DNA from: Balanoglossus misakiensis
Lineage: Eukaryota > Hemichordata
Direction of reading: 5' to 3'
Length of the DNA: 64,000 bases
NCBI GenBank assembly: GCA_040954595.2
Contig: CM082592.2
Location: 8,308,001 to 8,372,000 of the forward strand
The notes under the pieces were generated by a model. That model saw only the letters and a program-made list of their open reading frames with translations, was not told the DNA's origin and did not search any database. Below, piece after piece: positions 11,836-22,400 of the stretch. The position numbers and the translations under genes were made by a program. Positions within the stretch are counted from its first letter, which is position 1, and each line of letters opens with the position of its first letter.

Positions 11836-13326
11836 CTACTGACCGAAAAACTTCGCCTTTTGAAGATGGAAAATTTTCAGCGCTTCGTCATAAATACGGA
11901 GATCATAGTACAACGATTGGTAAACGTTCCGATCGGCCATGAGTTGATTTTTCAAGAGAATTCTCTCATTTCTGTTGGCCTGACTGCGTTTCTCTTCATA
12001 CGGGTTTCTTTTCCAAGCGGCGCATTTCTGGAAAGGGACGCCAAACGCTTGTTCCAGCATCTCCAGGCTCAGTGTGTATTCTTCGAAAAGTCCGATAACG
12101 CTGAACCAGTTCTCCAGATTTTCCAGGATGTACTCGAGGAGTTTGTCTTTCTCCTCTTTCGAGAGGTAGTAATCCATGAATGCCTTGTGTCGATACCAGC
12201 AGAAGGCGCGACGGGACATATCAATTTTATCGGCCGCGCCTACCGCTGCCAGGGCGTCGTTCACCTTCTTCACGTTGTCCGGTCGGTCGGAGCAGATGTG
12301 GTGATTGTACAGAAAGTGCGCGAAAACGTGGCTGCCAAGAGCCCGGGCATACTCCACCACCGAGGTGCTTCCGAAGTCCCACAGATTACAGATGCGTTCT
12401 TTGGCGTTCTTGTCCCCCCGACAAAAATCGTACAGCGAGACGACCCGCTCGTAGGGCTCCCGCAGGACCGTGTAGTACGCGCACGGCTTGTGGCCGTGCG
12501 ACAGCTCGCACACGCCGAACGTGGCCTCGCCGTAGTAGAACTTCCCCAGCGAGGTGGACGGCTCGGCGTGGCTGCGGTAAAACTGGACCACCACGTCGTC
12601 GTATACGACTTCCGGCGGCGACGGCGCGTAGGGCAGCGACTGTTGCACCAGTCTGACGCAGCCTTTCATGGTCACCGATGCTTTCTGACCGTGAACAAAC
12701 ACCAGGGTGGTGTCCTGGTCAATCAGTTGCTTCTCGCTTTCTGATGCCTTGGTGTAGTAGTTTGGAATGTAAGATCTCAACTTCACCAGCGGGTAATTTG
12801 TCACAGGGGGCCCTGGTACTTCTCCCTCAAGTCCTTTTGGTTGTTCATCCTCATCTTCTTTCTCGGTCAAGCTTGGACACTTGCATTCAACTGGTTTACA
12901 TGCGGTTTCGGTTTTAGTTTCGGGTTCGGTTTCAATTTCGGGTTCAGGTTCGGGTCTCTTCGGCGCTTCTGTCATGGGAGCATCCCTGGGGGATACGGAA
13001 CGAGAGTTGAAAATGACTCAGTAACGAATCACATCTTTCCAAGTACCTTGTATGCACCAGGTTGCAAATTGATTTCTGGCCAATCAGAACACCTTAACGA
13101 ATAAATGAATTCAGAAGACACATTCGCGACCACGATTTCGTTGAAAATGGAACCCTGTCAAAGCATACCTTTTCGCGATTTCTGCATGTAACGGTTCATC
13201 ACCCTCAGAGCGCATGTGCCCCACGGCAACGAATGACCAATAGCTAACCAATGTGAAGACCCACGCAGTCATTACCGTCCAGAACAAGATTCTCCGTAAC
13301 TTCCGGATCATTCTGTGAGCCACCAT
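11836..13326 (-). CDS. Type II membrane (Golgi) sulfotransferase, 435 aa
   Basis: Two exons: 13169-13326 (ATG at 13326; donor GTATGC) and 11836-12985 (acceptor CCCCCAG), joined in phase 2. Residues about 14-36 form one hydrophobic signal-anchor preceded by RKLRR, the layout of a Golgi type II enzyme. A Pro/Glu-rich stem with alternating E-P and E-T residues (about 57-105) separates it from the catalytic part. The region FVHGQKASVTM (about 149-159, Lys154) sits where PAPS-dependent sulfotransferases have their 5'-phosphosulfate loop (typically QKTGGTT), and LREPYERVVSLY (about 227-238) is a good 3'-phosphate binding motif with Arg228 and Ser236. Family: Sulfotransfer_2-like (heparan/uronyl O-sulfotransferase superfamily). 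The exact acceptor sugar is unknown. The 5' loop is degenerate, so activity needs testing. A second Met at codon 6 is an alternative start. Confidence 0.85.
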
Positions 13327-14894
13327 GGGGGAGGGGAAGTTAGAACTGAAATGATACGATCATTATAGCCAGTGGTCATCAGTTACGTAACGTAATTACG
13401 CGAAGCCATGTCCTCACGGTCTCTCCTTGCTCTCACACACTCACACGCCGTAGCCTGTCCCAAAACAATCCAAAAACCTCAACCACACCTAACAATCGAA
13501 CCATTATTTACCTTTAAATTCGAGTCAGCTCGTCGAAGAGCCGGAATCGTCGACGGAAACGGCGCTGTCGTCTACCACGCCCGTAATTGCCGACCGAACT
13601 ACCGAGTGGACACGCTGTGTGCAAATAGCGTTAGGTAAAAAGTAGTGCGACCTGTTAGCTGTCAGCCAATCGGGTATGCGAAAACAGTACCTGAACAGGT
13701 GGTCAAATATTGCCTGGCCAGTGGACGTCATGGGCCGGAGGGATAAAATACCCACAAACCTTAGTCAGGGTTCTAGAGACACAAATGTGGCGCAGTGCAA
13801 GCGAGGGGAAGAAAGGTGTCGCAATGTTGTTCAGACACCTATGCCTTCCTGTACAAATCTATAGTATACACAATGTACATGTATGTAGTGAACCATGGGT
13901 AGTTACTACTGTATTCGCTCGTTACGCAACCCTGGAATTCGCATTGATATAGTACATATAATCCTTACACTTCGATTCAATACGGGGGTACGCTATCACT
14001 CAATACTCTCTCTGAGTGATCAAGTTATTCCGGACATTGATGTACACACATACACGTGAGCGACAGCTAGGTCTATAATGAAATGATGATATGAGTAAAG
14101 ATATGATTTTCATTATTTTACGTTGAATGTGACGTAAAAAGTTGTTGTTTCATTCATTCATTCATTCATTCATTCATTCATTCATTCATTCATTCATTCA
14201 TTCATTCATTCATTCATTCATTCATTCATTCATTCATTCATTCATTCATTCATTCATTCATCCACCGACCCATGGCCAGCCCATGGTATGTACCACAACA
14301 AACGATGTCAGGATCGAAGTATATTCACCAAATGTCTGTCAACAAGGTGACGGCATACGCCAACGTTTCAATACGTTTCACCTCGCTGTAGGAAAACATA
14401 AACTCACACCAGGGGCCACACGAAAGAAAAACGACCAAAAGTGTGGCAGTATTCCCCTTTGTTTGTTTACTAGTATTTGTGTGCTTGCATGCTTGCTTGC
14501 TTGGTCGCTGGTTGTTTGGTTGTTACGAAACAGCTAAATTGATGTAGAGCCGTGAGATAAGCCATTTAATGGAGTACCGCGTAAGTGTAATCTCCATTAA
14601 AACCCTCTATTGTAATCAAAGCAAACGATAGTGGAACAGTGCACAGACCAGTCCCAACATCTGATAATTGACCGACTCGTCCTTTATCTTCCTGCAGTGA
14701 TTTGAATAAAGGTGATTGGACACGGCCAACCGAGCCCTAGTGACGCGTGGTTGATGACAAGCCGGGGCGTACATCGGCGAGTCACACTCACTGCACTATA
14801 GGACATAAACCGATCGGTGGGGCGCCATTGTCGGAGCTGGCGTCGACTGGAATGCTCTATACGTGAGAGATCCTGCCGGCGACGGAAGCGCACG
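13327..14894. other. Intergenic region between divergent genes (sulfotransferase and CXorf65-like)
   Basis: The two flanking genes are transcribed away from each other, so both promoters should lie here. Apart from the tetranucleotide microsatellite, I see no recognisable element. Confidence 0.5.
14149..14261. repeat. (TTCA)n tetranucleotide microsatellite
   Basis: About 28 uninterrupted copies of TTCA. It creates a spurious Phe-Ile-His-Ser open frame. A shorter tract of the same unit occurs at 26477-26520. Confidence 0.98.
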
Positions 14895-17800
14895 ATGTCG
14901 TTCATCACGGTGAAGTACGGAGGTGGGTGTGATTCAAACAGGTGTCGACGGCCCAAATATCGGATTGGGCGGGGCGTTCATATGTTTGGCTTCCTTCGTC
15001 CCGCAAATATTTGAGTTGAACGTCGCGTGTCACTGGTTTACCAGATATTTCCATCATATACATATATGTTATGTCTGTGTCCTCATTTCCACATTCTTCC
15101 ATAACTGTTTCAGCCTATATCCCTTTTAATTTGTTCTTTTTTGTCAGATAACCAACAGAAAATTTTCAACCCCCTGTGCTCAAATATGGTTCTTCTAGAG
15201 TGTATAAGACGAAACTGTAAATGCGAAAAAGGAGGTAAGGCAATGTCAGATTTGTGAGACAAGGTACTAATGTTTCTCATCCATACATTATGACACAGCT
15301 CTTTGAGTTAATCCATAAATGTGACAGGACGGATGAATTTATGTGTGGCTCTTGCAAGGGTATATGACCGTGAAGTCGTGGGAATACCTTTGGCATGCGA
15401 CTTGGTGGTAGTTTGTCGACTGTTTGTATGACAGACAATCTTGAAGACCAGGGTATAGCCTTTGTCACCATGCAATATTTCCGGGTCATTGCTGCCTTTG
15501 TGTTGCAGATTCTGTTCGTTTTCACGGACAATCGACAAAATCCTTGGCGGGGTACCTGAGCCAGGTTACAATTAGCGGCCGCCTCATCAACATCGATGCG
15601 CGAAAACATTTGACGTGTGGATCATTTCTCTAAGCGACAACCATGCGACAACCCAGACAGTATCTTCAAAACGACAATGACAGAAAATCGTTCAATGATG
15701 GGGTGCAAAACTGTGAATTTTATGAGATTTTTTGAATTTTCCACAAAACGTTGATATCGTGACGTCATCTTCCACTGTCTGTGACAGTTCAGACTGTAAT
15801 GCCGGAATTCGCTGCAAATTTGTTCAACACTAAACCAATGCTAGAAAAATAAAATGGACGGTCGGACGGTAATGGAGATGGAATTTCACATTATCGGCAA
15901 CGTGAACGCACCAGCCTGTGCAGCTCAGAGCGTGTATTCATGCATGCCTACGGGGACTTATTGTACATGCGCAACAGATCGCAAAAATCCTCATCGACAA
16001 CATTTGGGCGCAGTATCATTGGTCTCGCCGTGCAGTAATCCGCAAACATGCCATCATAACATGAACCGTCCACAGAGCAATAAAAAGAAGCGACGTTTGG
16101 ATTTTTGTCGCAACGTTTGCTTTTAACCCGCGTTGACAGTGAATCATGTGTCACACACAGATTCACAATCAGGACAAATTAGGCTACGTTAAAATCTCCA
16201 ATCTCACGCTACAATAAGCTCTGATTTACGATGAAACGTGGAATATATATTTTTTGAAAACACAATAAGCTTTATTACCACAACGCACACTCAAAGATGC
16301 AAATACAAAGAGCGCGGGATTGGGGGGACTTTTTGTCAGCGATTCAATATATGACACGGTGTCAGTTGAACACATCGAATTCTCTGACCCTTTCAAATCA
16401 TCAGTTGGTTCTACAATCCCTACACGCATACAAATGGGCCTTAAATGCCTTTTCGCGTTTGTGTATTAGATTCGCTTGAATTGGTCCGTGGACTGAACTG
16501 GAAAAGGTGGGCGATTCTGAGGCAGGAGTGCCGCGCCAATTGATAGCCGGGCTTGTAGAGTTTCGCATTTATTCGCTTTGCACAAGGGGACCTCTTCTCG
16601 TTTCTGATCCATCTCACACTATCTCCCCCCGAACCCTCTGGCTCTTGGTTGTACAGTCTATCACTTAAGTTTAGAAGGCGTATGACCTGTCAATTTAAGG
16701 TGACCTGTGTCAGTGACGATATTATACCCTTTTTCTTTTCTAAAACTGAAACAAAACAGTGTGTATACCTAACACTATCAGTGTCCCTATCCATTGGCAA
16801 TCTGTGAATGCCGCGATCAATTACTCCACTTGCTTTATTTTGCCAAAGGTGCAATTTTAACAAACACCGTGTACTTTGTACTGCTTGAGTACGCGTCTTT
16901 ACCTGTTCTGTAAGACATGCTTGACCGAGTTCGGCATCTCCCGAACGAGGGAACCCTGGGTAGTAATGCACGGAGGCAACGTTAAAGGCCGGCGACCGTC
17001 TTATGCGCATGTGCGAAATTTCTTGTGCACAAACATATACCGTCCCGCAGTCCAAATGTTCTGCAATTTTTTGTTGTTGCAGTGACGTTAGATTTATCTG
17101 ATGCAGAAGGAAATGTCAAACATCTCAGCGACAACTTGCAATCGTACGCAACAAACTATTTACAAGGAAGAACGACGTATTGGCTCATCAAAATAGAAAG
17201 TAAGTTACATTTTTTCCTTTCTGTGTTGTATGATATAGCCCCCTTACTCTACTAGTATTCCAATGGATACCTTACATTTGCACGTATATCCCTCCCACAC
17301 AATCACTCATCTATCCATCCGGAATCTGTTAAGTATTGGTTTTGTTTTTGTCTGTTTCTTGCAGAAGGCAGCGGTGATAATCCAAATAAGTATACGCTGC
17401 ATCTGGAAGATCCAGAAATCCACGTGCCTGACCTACTCCGTAAGTAGTCACTGAACGTACTTTTTCTAAGTCTCGTTCATTCTCGCGAGGCAGAGCTTTC
17501 ACTTACGATGAATGCGAGAGAGAAGGCCGTAAAAAGGCTCGTCTTTGCGACGATGGCAACTTTGGCATTTTATGATATTTTATAGTACCATTTGTGCGCA
17601 GCTGGAATCTACAGGCACAGGTGTTCACCCAGACATTGCATAACGATATTAGCAGGTTATCCATTACCCATTGTGTTTGCTTGCACAGGTGTCGAGGCTT
17701 TTGTTTTTCTTTGTAGGAACCAGCATAATGACTGAACTTTTTGCGCAATAATTGGTTTCAATGTCCAGCCATAGACCCAAGGCTCTATGGCTCGGCTAAG

Positions 17801-18064
17801 TATGGTTCAAGGGCATAAGGGATTCTTTTCTATCAGGGTACTGAATTGAATTTGGAGAATTACATGCACACTGAACTCGCAACATAAAACAGTTGTATTT
17901 TCCGTGTTGCAGAGCGATTGGAGAACTTGTCCAAGCCGGTTATTCGAACAATCTCCAGGAAAGATTCAAAGTGGGGCGTATTGAAAAAGATGAGGAAGCC
18001 GTCAGTTGGCAGCAAAAGACCGCCAAGCAATTCCAGCACGTCACCGGGACCGAGAAGGAAATAA
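14895..18064 (+). CDS. CXorf65-like protein, 152 aa
   Basis: Five exons: 14895-14922, 15148-15234, 17083-17199, 17365-17439 and 17913-18064 (stop TAA), every junction in phase 1. The N-terminus MSFITVKYGDNQQ followed by CS...LL..IRR resembles the start of vertebrate CXorf65 (the Pfam family labelled Il2rg after its genomic neighbour), and exon 3 has LDLSDAEG, SYATNYL and TTYWLIKIE, matching the order of conserved blocks in that family. The fold is probably ubiquitin-like at the N-terminus (inference). The C-terminal exon is basic and Ser/Pro-rich (KKMRKPS, RPPSNSS) and probably disordered. No signal peptide or membrane segment is present. The function of this family is not established. The first exon codes for only nine residues, so its start rests on the KYGDNQQ junction, which fits well. 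Confidence 0.87.
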
Positions 18065-19443
18065 ATACCATGATGTCTGCGTCGCCAGTCCACCACGCTC
18101 AGTACTATTAAAAAATGAAATCATGACCAATGTGGAGGTCTTTGCGCTTATGTGTACGCTGTGTGTGTCTGGCGACCCAAGTGCGCGAAAAGACGTGTAA
18201 AATGAGGAGGTTTAGGAAGTTTCCATGTAAGCCTCATTGTACCAGTCTTCTGTCTATGTTAGTGGTCACGTGAATAATACGTCACTCAGAACCTCAATGG
18301 ACTAGCCACGGGCACTACTACTAAAGCAAGCAAGTACACATGTACATGGCATATTGGTGCACCGTCTACAACCACTTGTTGAACACTAACCCTTTCGATA
18401 TCATCGATAGAGTTCGAAAGACAACAGCAATTACAATTCTAGTCGTCGGAGGCGCTGTTTACTAAGCATGCATCTTGACGAAGGACAATTTCCATATCGT
18501 TGCAGTAATAATATCGTTTGTTGATGCATTAATATTGGAAGCTAACACAATCATGATGAAGAAATATATTTAAATCGCTTTTTAGCCTGGTTAGAGGCCT
18601 GGTAGTGTAGAAACATATTCACGCAACAAATAAAGTATTTGATATGTATTCTTTGAAAATATCTACAAAAACTGACAGGATTACTCACACTGCTTCAATT
18701 TCTCTTCAATGGTGACAGCACACTTGAATTCTGTTCAAAATCTGTTTATGATTACAGTGATCTAATAAGACAATAAAAAGCGCTTTCATTTATAAAACAA
18801 ATCTTTTCTATTTCAGTATCTACACTGGGAAACTTGCGTTCTTATGTCGTCCTGATTTTGGCACCAGCTGAGATAACAGCTCATGACACGGATCACTCAG
18901 AACTGTTAACAAAAGCAACTTGATAATTTATCACTAGAGGGCGCCAACCGCAGGAACGTGGTTTGTTCCTTTCGGTTTAAAAAGTACACTGCTGCCAGAT
19001 AAAAATACCACAAATGAAACAATTTGGACAATTCAAAAATATACATATATCATTCAGCACCAATAAATTACAGCAATTATGGATAAAAGGTCAAAAATCA
19101 ATCGCAATGTTAAATGACAATCCCCCAACCATTGATGGCAGGAGAGACTTTCGTAACATTGAACATTGTGAAGTACGATCAAAAGTTTAAGGCACATAAA
19201 TACACAATCAAATGGTCCTAATAACGAAATTTGAATTCTTATTCATTAGATGCAGCATTATTGAGAAAAAAAATACTCCATAAGTGATTCACTTCCCCCG
19301 GACAAAAAGTTACAACACTAAACTGTTAAAAACTCAGTTGATGATAAAAACCTGGCTCGGTGATAGTTATGCACATAATTCCCCTTTAAAAAGATCCCTT
19401 CAGGCCAGAATGACCAAAAGGTACCGTCTGGGTCAAAGGTCAA
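18065..19443. other. 3' flanks of the convergent CXorf65-like gene and NCLX-A
   Basis: The two genes converge here, so this stretch should hold both 3' UTRs. AATAAA occurs on the plus strand near 18629, possibly the CXorf65-like polyadenylation signal. No other feature is seen. Confidence 0.5.
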
Positions 19444-22400
19444 CTATACCTTGATGACGCCTGTCTCAGCAAGCAATGCAGTGGTGAGGAAGGCGACGTA
19501 CAGACATATAAGATAAATCCCGTACATCCTCGTGACACGAAATTTGCATATAAGCATGATGAGCACAGATGAGAGCAAACTGACAGCCAGGCCCCCAGCC
19601 AAGATCATTTGGACAGGCTCAGAATGTAACTAAAAAAACAAACCAGAAAGGTATAAAAATGAATGGCACAGCATTAAAAAAAAATCAAAGAACCTAATAT
19701 GGGGAATTATCATGGCGGCCATTTTGAATTTTTAATGTTGATGATTTAGCATCTACTGAACACTTCAGAAGACATTACTTGCAACCTAGAATATGACAAC
19801 TCTCACCTTAAATACTCCACCATGCTTGATTGTCGCAATCGTGCATGAAATCCCAATGCCAAGTAACATATCTGAGGTCAAAGGTCAAGGACAACGACTC
19901 TAGTGTATTACATGAACAAGAGAAGAATCATGTGACCATGAATTTTCATTGCCATGGCTACAAGTCAGAAGGTTTCAGTTTTTTTACTTGCAAGACTTAA
20001 TTTGATACAAGGACTCAAAACCAGGTGACAGGTATTGATTCGCGGGCAGCTTCTAAAGTAAATTCTGGTTATAAATAGGATACTGAACATTGGTCCTCCG
20101 AAGCAAGCAGACATGCCCATATTTGGAAAACCTTGCTTTGCCATGGTGGTGTCGGCTATCAAATCTGGGAAAGAAGAATAAATAAGTTCATATGTCAATT
20201 CTGATGGAAGGAACGCCAGGTGACCGGTTTGATAGAGGCAAATCTGCATAGAATCCACTGTACAAGTTCATTTGTTGTCTAAGATCAGTAGGGTCAAAGT
20301 TCACTTCATCAGAGGTCAGCCAAAAGTCAGTGTACAGGTGAAAAAAGCTGACATTCAAAACTGAGTGTAAAAAAACAGACAGACAGACTTTTCCGTATGA
20401 GTTCAATTTATGAGACCCTGTGTCTAAACATGTCTGTAAAAATGAAGCTATATTGGTGCTTTGCACACCATCCCTAATTATCTACACTTTATACACACCT
20501 CCAATGCTGTTCCCCCAAGCAAGTAAGGTCAGGCCTAACACAGCATCACTGATGTCAAATTGAAGGCCAAACATCTACAGAAAAAAATAAAAGTATTAAA
20601 CAATGGCTTGCAAGTCATGTAAGGTATATTTCAATACTCAAAGAGCATTCATAGGTTCAACCATGTCAGAGGTACTTTCTGAACAGGATTTCCTTCTACT
20701 TACTTGCAAGAGATTGACAATCTCGTTGGCTATCGAGTAAATCCACAAGACAGCTACTATAAAACCCATGTATGCAAACACCTGGGGAAAAAATACAGAC
20801 AGTAAAAAGAGAACCTGTATCAATCTTTCTAGGTCACAGAAACACGGTCTATTTCCCCCTGAAAACTTGACAAATATCGATGAAAATCTGATACTCACCC
20901 AGTGATAGATTGGATAGTGTTCATGTTTTGACGTCAGAAAAACAACCACGGCGAAGACAACACAGATCGGTAGCACCAACTCCCAGACGTAGAAATGACC
21001 GGCAATTGTCTTAAATGCAGCTATTGGGCAAGAAGAAGATGGTTCAATTTTATTTTAAATCAAAGAACAAAGTAAATCTTAAGGCTTCAAGACATGTGTG
21101 TGTCACTGTGTGTGTGTGTGTGTGTATGTGCATCACCGTGTGTGTGTAAAACCATATAACAGTGGGAAGTGTACTCACTTTTTGTGACGAAAATACAGAA
21201 CATTGGTCCTGTGATGAGGTGCAGCGTGTTGAGCAGCCGGTTCCATTTGTGATCATCTTCGTCATAATCCACAACAGGTATTGTGATTTGTAAAGCAAAT
21301 TGAAACGGCGCCTATATAAAGAACGAATGGGAGAAAATTGTGAGGGTTCGACAAAAGCACAACAGCTGGAAACAAATTATCAGACACTGATACTGTATAT
21401 ATACCTTAAATATTTCATAAAACTTGGAATAAAATCTACTTTGTTTCCATTCTTTGGTGTCTATCGGATTAATGCCTTGTAAGAAAGTTTTGAATTGAGA
21501 TGTTGGCGGTCTGCTCTCGACTCGACCCAGAAGAGGAACCAGTTCATCATCTGTTGGGGGAAATGAAAAGATTCACTTTTTATATCAGATTATTGGTATG
21601 CATTTATGACTGTACTATGCTGTGCTTCTTATCGTGTGATAAGGGATTTCTGAGAAGAAACCATGACCAAAAGTGACAACTATTTCCCCTCAAATATGCA
21701 CTGGGCAAATTTTATCAAAATTTGAACAAACCTGGTGTTGGTCATTCTATATACTGAGACTCGCTCAATCATGACTAATAGCAAAACCTTGACAACTCCT
21801 GAAGCTCATCACAGTACCCGTAAGCATAGACCTTTTGAGTTTCTCATGATTCTGCAAATGTAAGCTGAAATACTGATGGACTCACTTGATCTGGTAAAGG
21901 TACCGCTCTCCTCAACACTGGCCTGTGGTTGAAAAGCGTGACTTTTGGCGACTTGGGGCCCGAACAATGGAGCCACTGTCAGCTTCTCTGTCGCACCCAA
22001 CAAACCTGCATTTGAAATATATACAAGCATCAATCAACTGATGAAAATGACATATACCGGTACCTCAGAAGATTGGTGATGATATGGTCCAGTGAAAAAA
22101 CACTTCCTTTTGGACTGGCCTTACCTTTGACGGCCCGGCTAGGTTTTGGCTGATCTGAGTTGACAGATGCATATCTGCTGTATGCCTCCGGATTTACCTC
22201 AGTGCTGTCAGTTGGTAATGAACTTGTCCCAGAACTTACATCATCACTGTCTGTCGCCAAAAAATCAACAACAACAATATAATTGAAAACTGTTTAATAG
22301 TTTTATTAAATTGTACATAATTAAGGTATAGGCTGCAGTTTTGACTTTTCATACAGTATGAGAAAAAAACATTTGTTAAAAGACAAAAGGTCCATACAAC

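Noticed and set aside
11860-12744. A 294-codon plus-strand open frame
   Set aside because: It is antisense to exon 2 of the sulfotransferase, whose frame has clear motifs and a matching first exon.
14149-14261. Regular repeat array considered as CRISPR-like
   Set aside because: The unit is four bases with no spacers; it is a eukaryotic microsatellite.
14142-14537. A 131-codon frame with a repeated Phe-Ile-His-Ser pattern
   Set aside because: Produced by the (TTCA)n microsatellite; no coding signature outside the repeat.
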